A program made the position numbers and the translations under genes. 64,000 bases of DNA. Origin: JAJXWB01 sp965246795 (GTDB lineage Bacteria; Pseudomonadota; Alphaproteobacteria; Rhizobiales; Beijerinckiaceae). Below the pieces are notes generated by a model. It made no database searches. It saw nothing but the letters and a program-made list of their open reading frames with translations, and was not told the DNA's origin. Within the stretch, counting starts at the first letter, position 1. Each line of letters begins with the position of its first letter. The stretch covers positions 310,001 through 374,000 of the forward strand of contig CBDFFN010000013.1 of NCBI GenBank assembly GCA_965246795.1. Reading direction: 5' to 3'. Positions 18,254 through 27,384 of the stretch are shown piece by piece.

Positions 18254-19712
18254 TGCGATAGGCCTTCCGCGAGAGCACGGTCTGCACAAGTATTCGCATG
18301 TCGAGCATGAAGGACCAGTTATCGATGTACCAGAGATCGTGCTCGACCCGCGCCTGCATGATCTCGGACGTTGCGGTCTCGCCGCGCAGGCCATTGACCT
18401 GCGCCCAACCCGTAATGCCCGGCTTCACATTGTGGCGGCGTGCGTAGAGCGCGATCGTGTCGCCAAACTGCTGATCGTGCGGCACCGCGTGCGGCCGCGG
18501 CCCGATGAGTGACATGTCGCCTGCCAGCACGTTGAAGACTTGTGGCAACTCGTCGAGGTTCGACCGTCGCAGCAAGCGACCAACACGCGTGATGCGCGGA
18601 TCGTCCTTCGTCGCTTGCGTAATGACACGACCATCGTCGAGTGTGCGCATCGACCGGAACTTCACGATGCGGAACGGCTCCTGGTTGAAGCCGTAACGAC
18701 GCTGGAAAAAGAAAATCGGACCGGGGCTGTCATAGCGGATCGCAAGCGCGACGAGGATCATCAACGGCAGTCCGAGGATCAGGATCGCAGTGCCCGCGAC
18801 GATGTCGAACATGCGCTTCGCGGTGATCTGCAGCGGATTCAGCGCACGGCGGGTGAGATTGAGGCTCGCAACATCGCCGAGTTTGGTGATGCGCGCATCG
18901 GCAAAGCGCTCCAGAACGCGCTCCGGACCGAGATGAATGGCGGCCGGCACGCGCAGAAATGCGTTGACGCAACGTTCGATGACGCGCGTCTGCGACCACG
19001 GCACGAGAATGAACACGTCGTCGGGCCGCAGCATCCGCGCCGACGCCGCCGCCAACCGCAGGTCGTCGGCGAGATGCTCGGGCCCGCGCAGGACCGCATC
19101 GGCGATGACACGCATGCCGTTCGACCACGGCGGATGCTCGGCCGAGAATTCCTTGATGCTCGCCTCGGTGCCGAGAAGAAGCACGCGTCGCACCGGCGCA
19201 TGTCCCGCGCGCGCACTGCGCCGCATGCCCGCGACGAGAATGAGACGGCCGCAGATGAGAGAGGCGAAGCCGACGAAAAAGAACAGTGCTGTCGTCGCGC
19301 GCGAGAAGTCCGTCGCGACACGCGTGAGATAGCCGCCTGCCAACACGCAAAGCACCGCCACCGCCCACATTCCGAGCGACCGGCGGACATGGCCGCTGTA
19401 GCGCAGATAGTTGACAAGCGCGTAGTCGCCGCGCACTGCGCTCGTCAGAACGAACAGCAATGCGACGAACAAACCCATCTGCACCGCGAGTTCCGTCGGC
19501 CCCATTTCCCGGAACATGGCGTAGTGATAGGCGCGGCCCGCGCTCAACGCGGCCAGGAAGATCATGAGAACATCGAAACTCGCCGCGAGCGCGCCGAAGG
19601 CGATGCGCCGGGCATCCGCGTTTCCGCGTGGCATGATGTCGAGCCAGCCCTGGCCACGCGCGCTGCGGTGGATGCCATGTGCTGTCGTGATCAGGGACAC
19701 CGCGTGCTCCAA
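18243..19712 (-). CDS. Undecaprenyl-phosphate sugar phosphotransferase (WcaJ/PssY-like)
   Basis: 489 residues from a TTG at 19712; a GTG five codons in is a possible alternative. Several N-terminal membrane helices and a CoA-binding-like middle domain precede the conserved catalytic region: KRMFDIVAGTAILILGLPLM, DSPGPIFFFQRRYGFN, FRIVKFRSMRT, RRSNLDELPQVFNVLAGDMS and LIGPRPHAVPHD. These enzymes start exopolysaccharide synthesis by moving hexose-1-phosphate from UDP-sugar to undecaprenyl phosphate. With manC and the acyltransferase beside it, this is part of a surface-glycan locus. Which hexose is used is not clear. Confidence 0.92.
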   Translation of the reverse strand: MEHAVSLITTAHGIHRSARGQGWLDIMPRGNADARRIAFGALAASFDVLMIFLAALSAGRAYHYAMFREMGPTELAVQMGLFVALLFVLTSAVRGDYALVNYLRYSGHVRRSLGMWAVAVLCVLAGGYLTRVATDFSRATTALFFFVGFASLICGRLILVAGMRRSARAGHAPVRRVLLLGTEASIKEFSAEHPPWSNGMRVIADAVLRGPEHLADDLRLAAASARMLRPDDVFILVPWSQTRVIERCVNAFLRVPAAIHLGPERVLERFADARITKLGDVASLNLTRRALNPLQITAKRMFDIVAGTAILILGLPLMILVALAIRYDSPGPIFFFQRRYGFNQEPFRIVKFRSMRTLDDGRVITQATKDDPRITRVGRLLRRSNLDELPQVFNVLAGDMSLIGPRPHAVPHDQQFGDTIALYARRHNVKPGITGWAQVNGLRGETATSEIMQARVEHDLWYIDNWSFMLDMRILVQTVLSRKAYRNAR

Positions 19713-19820
19713 AATGGCACGGCAAATGGTTCACTGCGGCGCGAAACCCGCGCTGCTTCTATGCCGCATGGCTTCGGCTGCAAGGCGCACACCCCGCATC
19801 GCGCGAGCAGCGTCTTCCGC

Positions 19821-20735
19821 ATGACAGATAAGAACGCGATCGAGACTACGGCCGACGGCGCATCGTCCGGCCTCGCGGCCTGGGCCCATACGGCGGACGT
19901 GTTGTTTTGCGATGTCTGGGGCGTCGTCCACGACGGACTGCGCGCCATGCCCGATGCCGTCGACGCATTGCAACGCTTCAGGCAGCGCGGCGGCACTGTG
20001 ATGCTCATCACCAACGCGCCGCGCCCGTCCGTTGCGATCGTCGCGATGCTCGACCGGATGGGCGTCGCACGAGACGCCTACGATGCGATCGTGTCCTCCG
20101 GCGAAATCACGTCGGATCTCATCGCAGCGCGCGGCGCGGCGTCTGTCCATCATCTCGGGCCGCCGCGCGACAATTCGCTGTTCGAGGTCGCGATCGAGCG
20201 TGGCGGCAAGCCGCGCAAGGTCGGCGTCGAAGACGCCGACTATGTCGTCTGCTCGGGCCTGATGACCGACGACGACACCCCGGACATGTACGACGATGTG
20301 CTCCAGCGGATGCTGGCGAAGAGGCTCGATCTGATCTGCGCCAATCCGGACATCGTCGTCCACACCGGCGACAAGCTGGTGTGGTGCGCCGGCGCGCTCG
20401 CGGAGCGCTATGCTGCGCTGGGTGGTCCCGTAATTTTGGTCGGTAAGCCGCACGCCCACATCTACGAGGGTGTCCGGGCGCGTGCGCGCGCCATCCGTCG
20501 CGAGAACACGCCGAACGCGCGCGTCCTCGCCATCGGTGACGGCATGCTGACCGATATTCTTGGGGCGGATCGACAGGGCGTCGCGTCGATCCTGATCACT
20601 TCAGGCATTCATCGCGACCGTATTCGCGTCGAGGGGCCTGACGGCCGACTGGTTGTCGAGCCTGCCGCCTATGCGGCGCTGGCGAAGGAAGTCGGCGCGA
20701 CGCCGACCGGCCACATGCCGGAACTGGTCTGGTAG
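19821..20735 (+). CDS. HAD-superfamily class IIA hydrolase (TIGR01459 type)
   Basis: 304 residues from the ATG at 19821. HAD motif I DVLFCDVWGVVHDG (nucleophile Asp in FCDVWG), motif II VMLITNAPRPS, motif III around VILVGKPHAHIYE and motif IV AIGDGMLTDILGAD. The arrangement, with the cap between motifs II and III, is the NagD/class IIA type; the DVWGVVHDG form is that of an alphaproteobacterial subgroup. Probably a phosphatase of small phosphate esters in the cytoplasm. The frame is open far upstream but that part is antisense to the sugar transferase gene. Divergent from that gene. Confidence 0.88.
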   Translation: MTDKNAIETTADGASSGLAAWAHTADVLFCDVWGVVHDGLRAMPDAVDALQRFRQRGGTVMLITNAPRPSVAIVAMLDRMGVARDAYDAIVSSGEITSDLIAARGAASVHHLGPPRDNSLFEVAIERGGKPRKVGVEDADYVVCSGLMTDDDTPDMYDDVLQRMLAKRLDLICANPDIVVHTGDKLVWCAGALAERYAALGGPVILVGKPHAHIYEGVRARARAIRRENTPNARVLAIGDGMLTDILGADRQGVASILITSGIHRDRIRVEGPDGRLVVEPAAYAALAKEVGATPTGHMPELVW

Positions 20736-20770
20736 GGCGCCGCTCCGACGTCCTTACCAGAGGCCGCTGC

Positions 20771-21163
20771 TCAGGCAGCCCGCGAGACGAAAATCGCGTC
20801 GATCTTGGATTTGAGCGTCGCGGCGTTGAACGGCTTTACGATATAGCCGCTGACGCCTGCCTTGCGTGCGGCGACGACGTTGTCGGTCTTCGATTCCGCC
20901 GTCACCATGATGAGCGGGATGCCGGATTGGGTGGGGTCTGCGCGCATCGTCTGCAGCAGTTCGAAGCCGGTCATCGGAGCCATGTTCCAGTCGGAAATGA
21001 CGAGCCCGTAAACCTTTTCCTTCAGCTTCCCGAGGGCTTCCTCGCCGCTCGCGGCCTCGTCGACATTCTCATAGCCAATCTGCTTCAACAGATTGCGAAT
21101 AATGCGGACCATCGTCTGGTAATCGTCAACTACGAGGATCGGCATTGCGAAATTGGCGGCCAT
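20771..21163 (-). CDS. CheY-like single-domain response regulator
   Basis: 130 residues consisting of a receiver domain only. D13-D14 (ILVVDDYQTM), phospho-acceptor D58 (LVISDWNM), T88 (LIMVTAES) and K110 (GYIVKPF) are all in place. SDWNMAPMTGFELL is very close to chemotaxis CheY proteins. The ATG at 21163 is chosen because GAGGAGG lies 7 nt upstream on the minus strand. No histidine kinase, cheA or flagellar gene lies nearby, so its partner is unknown. Confidence 0.9.
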   Translation of the reverse strand: MAANFAMPILVVDDYQTMVRIIRNLLKQIGYENVDEAASGEEALGKLKEKVYGLVISDWNMAPMTGFELLQTMRADPTQSGIPLIMVTAESKTDNVVAARKAGVSGYIVKPFNAATLKSKIDAIFVSRAA

Positions 21164-21314
21164 CGAAACCTCCTCGCGCACTCGGCGCGTCCGTCCCCTT
21201 TCTAGCGCAACCGCTTTGCGGACCCGTTAACGCGATCACCTACGGTCAGGGGCTGCGCCTCGACAGCGCCGGGAGGACCGGGTAGGACGACCGGCCCACT
21301 TTCTGCCATTTTCG

Positions 21315-22196
21315 ATGCTCGCCCAGCAGCTTCTCAACGGTCTGATCTCCGGCGCGGTCTACGCGCTTTTCGCCCTCGGCTTCACGCTGATGTTCGGCAT
21401 GCTGGGCGTTATCAATCTCACTTATGGTTTCTACTTTTCCGTCGGCGCCTTCGTCGCACTCTTCGCGACCGTTCAGGCGAAGATGTCGATTTTCCTCGCC
21501 TTGCCGCTGGCGGCGGTCGCGACCGGGCTGATCGCCGTCGTCATCGACGGGATGGTCATCACGCCGCTGCGCAAAGCCAAAGCGCCCGAACTCGCATCCT
21601 TGATGGTGACGCTCGGGGCGACGCTGCTCCTCTATTCGCTAATGACCGCCTGGTTCGGGACGGATATCCGTCGCTTCCCGGCCCATGTGTTTCCGGACGA
21701 GGCCATCGAGATCGGCGGCGTACGCGTCGTTCTCGCGCAGATCATCGTAATCGTGACCGCCGCCGTCATCGTGCTCGGTCTCGGCCTGCTTCTGAAACGC
21801 ACCAAGATCGGCATGGCGCTGCGCGCGCTGGCCGAGAACCCGGATGCGGCCGAACTGATGGGCGTCAACACCAGCGCGATGGTACGCCTCGTGTCGTTCC
21901 TCTCCGGCGCGCTTGGCGGCGCCGGTGGCGTGCTGATCGGGCTCAACACGAACGCCATCCAGCCCTACATGGGCGAGGTGATGATGCTGAAGGGCTTTGC
22001 CGTCATCATCCTCGGCGGGCTCGGCGACATCCGTGGTGCATTGGTTGCCGGCCTCGTGCTCGGCTTTCTCGAAACGCTGACCGCCGGCTACATTACATCT
22101 TCGGCGAAAGATGCGGTCGGCTTCATCCTCTTGGTGCTGACGTTGTGGGTGCGCCCGGTCGGCCTCTTCGGCCGCGTCGCCGCGAGGCGCGCATGA
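21315..22196 (+). CDS. livH: Branched-chain amino-acid ABC transporter permease LivH
   Basis: 293 residues, about eight membrane helices, with the LivH-type start LLNGLISGAVYALFALGFTL MFGMLG (helix 1) and GIALRAL-like loop KIGMALRALAENPDAAELMG, the site of contact with the ATPases. GGLGDIRGALVAGLVLGFLE is the second conserved loop. First gene of livHMGF; its TGA overlaps the livM ATG (ATGA). The substrate may be branched-chain amino acids or a related carboxylate, since this family is broad. Confidence 0.92.
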   Translation: MLAQQLLNGLISGAVYALFALGFTLMFGMLGVINLTYGFYFSVGAFVALFATVQAKMSIFLALPLAAVATGLIAVVIDGMVITPLRKAKAPELASLMVTLGATLLLYSLMTAWFGTDIRRFPAHVFPDEAIEIGGVRVVLAQIIVIVTAAVIVLGLGLLLKRTKIGMALRALAENPDAAELMGVNTSAMVRLVSFLSGALGGAGGVLIGLNTNAIQPYMGEVMMLKGFAVIILGGLGDIRGALVAGLVLGFLETLTAGYITSSAKDAVGFILLVLTLWVRPVGLFGRVAARRA

Positions 22197-23053
22197 CCGG
22201 AAATTTCGCCGCCGCCTTCGACAATTTCCTTTTTACCTACCAGAGCCTGCTCTACGCGCTCGGCGTCAACGGGTTGCTCGCGCTCGCGATGTATGTCGTT
22301 CTCGCCATCGGCCAATTGTCGCTTGGTCAGGCCGCTTTCATGGGCATTGGTGCCTATACGTCGGCGCTGCTGACGTTGAAGGTCGGCGTGCCCTTCCCGC
22401 TTGCGATCCTGGCGGCGATGGCCGCCCCGGCGCTCGTCGCGCTCGCGATCGGCGTGCCGACGCTGCGTCTTTCCGGCGTCTATCTTGCTCTCGCGACGAT
22501 CGGGCTCGGCGAAGTGCTGCGGCTCATCTATCTCAACACGGATTTTGCCGGTGGCGCGCTCGGCCTCTCCGGCATTCCCGAACTTGGCGGCTTCACACTC
22601 ATCTACGGTTCGCTCGCCATCGTGCTGATCGCGATGACGCTCGTGATGCGCTCGCGCATCGGCCGCGCGATGGAAGCGATCCGCGAGGACGAGGCGGCGG
22701 CAGGGATCATCGGCGTGAAACTGCCGACGTACAAACTCGCCGTGCTCGTCGTGTCCGCGATCATTTCGGGTCTTGCCGGCGCGCTGAGCGCGCATGTGAC
22801 GTCGTTCATCGGCCCGAACGAATACGGGTTTGATGCCGCCGTCACGATCTTGAGCTTCGCGCTACTTGGCGGGATCGGGTCACCGATCGGGCCGGTCGTC
22901 GGCGCGCTGATCCTGACGGCGTTACCGGAAGTGCTGCGTCCGCTGCACGACTATCGCCTCGTCGTGAACGGGCTCATCATCGTCGTCGCCGTGCTCTTCA
23001 TGCCGCGAGGCCTCGTCATCTGGCGGCCACGGCGTATTGGTGCCCAGACGTGA
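22193..23053 (+). CDS. livM: Branched-chain amino-acid ABC transporter permease LivM
   Basis: 286 residues from the ATG at 22193, which overlaps the livH stop. LivM signatures include IGQLSLGQAAFMGIGAYTSA in the first third, SRIGRAMEAIREDEAAAGIIG as the cytoplasmic coupling loop, and LLGGIGSPIGPVVGALILT near the end. It forms the membrane channel together with LivH. livG begins 13 bp after its stop. Confidence 0.93.
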   Translation: MTGNFAAAFDNFLFTYQSLLYALGVNGLLALAMYVVLAIGQLSLGQAAFMGIGAYTSALLTLKVGVPFPLAILAAMAAPALVALAIGVPTLRLSGVYLALATIGLGEVLRLIYLNTDFAGGALGLSGIPELGGFTLIYGSLAIVLIAMTLVMRSRIGRAMEAIREDEAAAGIIGVKLPTYKLAVLVVSAIISGLAGALSAHVTSFIGPNEYGFDAAVTILSFALLGGIGSPIGPVVGALILTALPEVLRPLHDYRLVVNGLIIVVAVLFMPRGLVIWRPRRIGAQT

Positions 23054-23066
23054 TGGGCGCGCAGAC

Positions 23067-23900
23067 GTGAGTGGCGCGTCCCTACTCGCGATCGAAGGCC
23101 TGACCGTCCGCTTCGGCGGCCTCGTTGCCGTCAACGACGTGAGTTTCACGGTCGCCGAGGGCAACGTCCACGGACTGATCGGGCCGAATGGTGCGGGAAA
23201 GACCACAGCGTTCAACCTGATCTCGGGCCTCTACACCGCCAACGCCGGCACGATCATGCTCGGTGGTGTGCCGCTTGTCGGCAAGCCGACATGGGAGCGC
23301 GCGCGCTGCGGCCTTGCGCGCACGTTCCAGAACATCCGGATGTTCGCGGAGATGACGGCGCTGGAAAACGTAATGGCCGGCGCACATCGGCGCGTCGAAG
23401 AGACACTCGCGTCGAGCCTGCTACGCTTGCCATCGTTTCGCGATGCCGAGCGCAGCGCCGTCGCGCAGGCGCAAAAGCTGCTCGCTTTCGTCGGTCTTTC
23501 CGATGCAGCGGGCCGTCGCGCAGGCGCTTTGCCTTACGGCGATCAACGTCGTCTCGAGATTGCGCGCGCATTGGCGTCGCAGCCAAAGTTGCTGATGCTG
23601 GACGAGCCGGCTGCCGGCATGAATCCATCCGAAACGGCGGGGCTCGTCGATCTGCTCGTATCGCTGAAGGAGACGGGCCTGACGATCCTCATCGTCGAGC
23701 ACGACATGCATTTCATCATGCGGCTCTGCGACCGCATCACGGTGCTCAATTTCGGTCGCAAGATCGCCGAAGGCGCACCGGCCGATATTCGCGCCGATCC
23801 CGCCGTAATCGAAGCCTATCTCGGTGCAAAAGTCGCACGCAGCCTCGAGACTGCGGCCGGCGCAGGTACGATCCATGCACCGGGCGGAACGATCGCATGA
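23067..23900 (+). CDS. livG: Branched-chain amino-acid ABC transporter ATPase LivG
   Basis: 277 residues from a GTG at 23067; a TTG at 23037 inside livM is possible but less likely. Walker A IGPNGAGKTTAFN, LivG-type RTFQNIRMFAEMTALENVM, signature ALPYGDQRRLEIARALAS, Walker B LLMLDEPAAGMN and the H-loop VEHDMHF are complete. The C-terminal extension DPAVIEAYLGAK is standard for LivG. Its stop overlaps the livF start (ATGA). Confidence 0.94.
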   Translation: MSGASLLAIEGLTVRFGGLVAVNDVSFTVAEGNVHGLIGPNGAGKTTAFNLISGLYTANAGTIMLGGVPLVGKPTWERARCGLARTFQNIRMFAEMTALENVMAGAHRRVEETLASSLLRLPSFRDAERSAVAQAQKLLAFVGLSDAAGRRAGALPYGDQRRLEIARALASQPKLLMLDEPAAGMNPSETAGLVDLLVSLKETGLTILIVEHDMHFIMRLCDRITVLNFGRKIAEGAPADIRADPAVIEAYLGAKVARSLETAAGAGTIHAPGGTIA

Positions 23901-24613
23901 GCGCGCTTCTCGAGGTGCGCGGTCTCACGCTCGGCTACGGCCGTGTCGAAGCCGTGAAGGGCATCGACATCGATGTCGCGAAGGGGAGCGTCGTGTGCGT
24001 CATCGGCACCAATGGCGCCGGCAAGACGACGACGCTTCGCGGCCTTTCCGGACTTCTACGCGCACGCGGCGGATCGATCCGTTTCGATGGCGCTAATATC
24101 GAGACGAAGGCCGCCAATGCGATCGCGCGGCTCGGCGTCGTGCAGGTTCCGGAAGGCCGCCAGGTTTTTGCCGACATGACCGTCGACGAGAACCTCGCGA
24201 TGGGCGCCTATCTCACGTCGGATCGAGCCCTCGTCGCATCGCGTCGCGACGACGTGCTCGGACGCTTTCCGCGGCTGCGCGAGCGGCTCGAACAGCGCGC
24301 CGGCCTTCTCTCGGGCGGCGAGCAGCAGATGCTTGCCATCGGCCGCGCATTGATGGCCGACCCGAAACTTCTGCTGATGGACGAGCCGTCGATGGGCCTT
24401 GCGCCGCTCTTCGTCGAAGAGATTTTTCGCATCGTCGAGACGTTGAAAGCGGAAGGGCGCACGATCCTGCTCGTCGAGCAGAATGCGCGCGCCGCACTCG
24501 ATGTGTCGGACCATGCCTACGTTCTTGAGAGCGGTCGCATTCGGCTGCACGGGCCGGCGAAAGTCGTCGCCGACGATCCACAGGTGTCGGAAGCCTATCT
24601 CGGCGGGGCGTGA
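23897..24613 (+). CDS. livF: Branched-chain amino-acid ABC transporter ATPase LivF
   Basis: 238 residues from the ATG at 23897. Walker A IGTNGAGKTTTLRG, LivF-type VVQVPEGRQVFADMTVDENL, signature LLSGGEQQMLAIGRALMADP, Walker B LLLMDEPSMGLAP and VEQNARAALD with the switch position. The end VSEAYLGGA is normal. Last gene of the permease/ATPase operon. The only binding-protein gene nearby is on the other strand at 25998-27206. Confidence 0.94.
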   Translation: MSALLEVRGLTLGYGRVEAVKGIDIDVAKGSVVCVIGTNGAGKTTTLRGLSGLLRARGGSIRFDGANIETKAANAIARLGVVQVPEGRQVFADMTVDENLAMGAYLTSDRALVASRRDDVLGRFPRLRERLEQRAGLLSGGEQQMLAIGRALMADPKLLLMDEPSMGLAPLFVEEIFRIVETLKAEGRTILLVEQNARAALDVSDHAYVLESGRIRLHGPAKVVADDPQVSEAYLGGA

Positions 24614-24660
24614 ACCCCGCGTCCATCGGCGACGTATGATGACGCCGCAGGAGAACATCG

Positions 24661-25434
24661 ATGACGGACTGGAACGCGGCGCAATATCTGAAATTCGAGC
24701 GCGAGCGGACACGCGCCGCACGCGATCTCCTCGCCGCTGTCGTTCTCAACGAGCCGAAGCTGATCGTCGATCTCGGTTGTGGGCCGGGCAACAGCACGCA
24801 ACTCCTCGTCGACCGTTACCCCAGCGCGCAGGTGCTTGGTATCGACACGTCGGCCGATATGCTCGCGAAGGCGCGCACGGCTGTGCCGGACGCGCGTTTC
24901 GAGATGGCGGATGTCGCGGCGTGGACGCCGTCGCATGCCCCTGACCTGATCTTCGCCAATGCCGTGCTGCAATGGGTGCCGGACCACGCGACACTTCTTC
25001 CGCGCCTCGTGAGCTGCCTCGCTCCCGGCGGCGTGCTCGCGCTTCAAATGCCCGACAATCTCGACGAGCCATCGCATGCGTTGATGCGCAAAGTGGCGGC
25101 GGAAGAACCGTTCACCGCGAAACTCGCGCAGGCGGCCGCAGCACGCACGAATCTCGGCGTGTTCGATGTGTTCTACAAATGGCTGGAACCGGTCGCGTCC
25201 GACATCGATATCTGGCGCACGACCTACGTGCATCCACTCGACGGGCCATCGGCCATCGTCGAATGGGTGAAAGCAACGGGGCTGCGGCCGTTCGTCGATC
25301 CGCTGTCCGATGCCGAGCGTGTCGACTTTCTCGCGCGCTATGAGGCCGAGCTGGAGACGCCTTATCCCCGGCAGGCCGACGGGAAATCGTTGCTGCGATT
25401 TCCCCGCCTGTTCATTGCCGCGACGCGGGAATAG
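24661..25434 (+). CDS. tam: Trans-aconitate 2-methyltransferase
   Basis: 257 residues, a SAM-dependent class I methyltransferase. Motif I LIVDLGCGPGNSTQLLVDRY, then GIDTSADMLAKAR and FEMADVAAW, and the Tam-type block DLIFANAVLQWVPDH and LALQMPDNLDEPSH, WRTTYVHPLDGPSAIVEWVK near the C-terminus. Tam methylates trans-aconitate, a damaging by-product of aconitase. GGAG precedes the ATG. It stands 47 bp after livF and may be transcribed with it by readthrough. Confidence 0.92.
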   Translation: MTDWNAAQYLKFERERTRAARDLLAAVVLNEPKLIVDLGCGPGNSTQLLVDRYPSAQVLGIDTSADMLAKARTAVPDARFEMADVAAWTPSHAPDLIFANAVLQWVPDHATLLPRLVSCLAPGGVLALQMPDNLDEPSHALMRKVAAEEPFTAKLAQAAAARTNLGVFDVFYKWLEPVASDIDIWRTTYVHPLDGPSAIVEWVKATGLRPFVDPLSDAERVDFLARYEAELETPYPRQADGKSLLRFPRLFIAATRE

Positions 25435-25459
25435 TCCACGCCGCGCACATTCGCGGTGC

Positions 25460-25795
25460 TTACTTCAGATGCGCCGAGAGGTACTTGTTCATCTCGAACA
25501 TCGTCACCTTCGGCTTGCCGAAGACGGGCTTCAGCTTGTCGTCGGCGATGATCTCGCGCTTGTTCTCTGGGTTCTGGAGATTGTGCTTCTTGATGTATTC
25601 CCAGATCTTGCTGACAGCTTCCGTACGGGCGAGCGGCTTGTCGCCGACGACCGCTGCCAGATCCTTCGACGGCGTCAGCGGCTTCGCGAAGGCGCTGGTG
25701 CCAGCGGCTTTCTTTGCCGGAGCTTTTTTTGCCGCCGGCTTCGGGGCCTCTGACTTCGCTGGCGTTGCTGCTTTGGTAGGGGCTTTTGTGGCCAT
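25460..25795 (-). CDS. SWIB/MDM2-domain protein with Lys/Ala-rich N-terminus
   Basis: 111 residues in two parts. Residues 1-35 are almost only Ala, Lys, Pro and Thr (like KPAAKKAPAKKAAG), similar to histone H1 or HU-like tails. Residues 36-111 form a SWIB domain: PLARTEAVSKIWEYIKKHNL, NPENKREIIADDKLKPVFG and VTMFEMNKYLSAHL. SWIB domains are typical of eukaryotic chromatin-remodelling complexes; in bacteria they occur in chlamydiae and alphaproteobacteria, sometimes fused to topoisomerase. A nucleoid or DNA-linked role is plausible but unproven. Confidence 0.93.
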   Translation of the reverse strand: MATKAPTKAATPAKSEAPKPAAKKAPAKKAAGTSAFAKPLTPSKDLAAVVGDKPLARTEAVSKIWEYIKKHNLQNPENKREIIADDKLKPVFGKPKVTMFEMNKYLSAHLK

Positions 25796-25997
25796 ATCTT
25801 TTCTCCACGATGCGCCGACGCCGCTTGTCCAGCGCCGGCTTTCCCGCCCGTGGTGAGCTGCCGGTCCGGCGCCCCGCCACGTCCGATCTTCCTGTCCGAC
25901 CGGGCCGAGCCCGAATCATTCGCAGTCCCGTTCTACAAGCGGACTGCCGCTCTCCCAAGGGAGAGAGGCCCCGCGCTTGTGTATAGTTCCGCAAAAA

Positions 25998-27206
25998 TCA
26001 GCGTTCCGCACTCTTCTTGGCGTCGATGACCGGGCCGACCAACTGCCAGGTCTTGCCGTCGAAACGGGTGATCTGAAGCTTGCCGTAGGGCGAATAATCG
26101 TCCGGCGTGATCGAAATCGTCACCCCAGGAAGAAGAAGTGGCGCATTCTGGTCCTTGATGGAGGTGACGACCTTCATCAGATTCTCGCGCGTGAGATCGT
26201 TGCCGCAGCGTTTCAGAACCTCGGTCGTCAGATAGGCCGAAATATAGCCGGTCACGGCGCTCTGGTCGTTGGGATCGGCGCCGCCGTTCCACTCCTTCAT
26301 GAAGGCGAAATAGTCCCTCACGTCCTGGCTGTTTTCCCATTGCGGATCGCCAGGCGTCTTGGCGACGACGGCGGTCACAAGGCCCACGGCATTCTCCGCG
26401 CCGGCGGGAACTAGAACCGACTTGATCGAGCTCGCGACGCTGACGATGTAGTGCAGCGGTTTCCAGCCGATCTCGGCGACCTTCTTGATCGATTGCGCGC
26501 CAAATTTCGGCGTCACGACATCGAAGAACGTGTCCGCGCCGGAATTCTTCAGCGCCACGATCTGCGAGTCGATGGTCGGCTCGCTGACTTCGTAGGTCAC
26601 TTCCTTGATGATCATCTTTGCGGCTTTGTCGCCGAGGACTTCCTTGAAGCCCTTGACGTAGTCGCGGCCGAAATCGTCGTTCTGCGAAAGAATACCGATC
26701 TTCGCATCGGGCTTCGTCTCAAGGATGTATCGCGCCGCCGTGCGCGCCTCCATCAAATACGAGGCGTAAAGCGAGATCGTGTAAGGATTATTCTTAGGAT
26801 CGTTCCACTTCTCGGCACCGGTCGAGATGAAGAGATGCGGCATCTTCTTCTGATTCATATATTTGTGGATCGCCGTGTTGGTCGGCGTGCCGAGCGAACC
26901 GAATGTCGCAAAAACTTCGTCCTGTTCGACGAGCTTGCGCATCTGCTCGACGGTCTTCGGCGGCGAATACGCGTCGTCGTAAGTGATGAAGTTGATCTTG
27001 CGGCCGTTGATGCCGCCTTTCGCGTTGATCATGTTAAAATAGGCCGTTTCGGCCTTGCCAACGCTCGCATAGGCCGACGCCGGCCCGCTGTAGGGCATCG
27101 TATTGCCAATCTTGATCTCGGTCGGCGTGATGCCGGGCGCGGTTTGTGCGCCGGCGACGGCGATCGTGGCGGCCAGAAAGGCGGCCGACGCTGTAAACGT
27201 CTTCAT
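25998..27206 (-). CDS. LivK-type ABC transporter substrate-binding protein
   Basis: 402 residues with a signal peptide (MKTFTASAAFLAATIAVAGA, cleavage before QTAPG). The type I periplasmic binding fold is clear: EIKIGNTMPYSGPASAYASV, then FITYDDAYSPPKTVEQMRKL, IGILSQNDDFGRDYVKGF and a long C-terminal half. Such proteins deliver amino acids, amides or aromatic acids to LivHMGF systems. It is the nearest binding protein to the livHMGF genes, but faces the other way and is separated by tam and the SWIB gene, so the partnership is inferred. GGGAGGA precedes the ATG. Confidence 0.9.
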   Translation of the reverse strand: MKTFTASAAFLAATIAVAGAQTAPGITPTEIKIGNTMPYSGPASAYASVGKAETAYFNMINAKGGINGRKINFITYDDAYSPPKTVEQMRKLVEQDEVFATFGSLGTPTNTAIHKYMNQKKMPHLFISTGAEKWNDPKNNPYTISLYASYLMEARTAARYILETKPDAKIGILSQNDDFGRDYVKGFKEVLGDKAAKMIIKEVTYEVSEPTIDSQIVALKNSGADTFFDVVTPKFGAQSIKKVAEIGWKPLHYIVSVASSIKSVLVPAGAENAVGLVTAVVAKTPGDPQWENSQDVRDYFAFMKEWNGGADPNDQSAVTGYISAYLTTEVLKRCGNDLTRENLMKVVTSIKDQNAPLLLPGVTISITPDDYSPYGKLQITRFDGKTWQLVGPVIDAKKSAER

Positions 27207-27384
27207 GAATTCCTCCCGTTAACCCGTGGCTTTTGCGCCTTACTCGCATCCCGCCGGGAAACGGCGGGCGCGTCAAGCGCAACCAATGGGCAGGAGGGCA
27301 TCCTGGCGCATGTCTTTGTCGCCGAACCGGATGCCACATCGCTGGCGATGCTTCGCAACAGCGACATCGCGGCGGGACATGCGG

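Noticed and set aside
18540..19820. Upstream 427 codons in frame with the HAD hydrolase
   Set aside because: This part is antisense to the sugar transferase gene, and the HAD motif I lies shortly after the ATG at 19821, so the family start is there.
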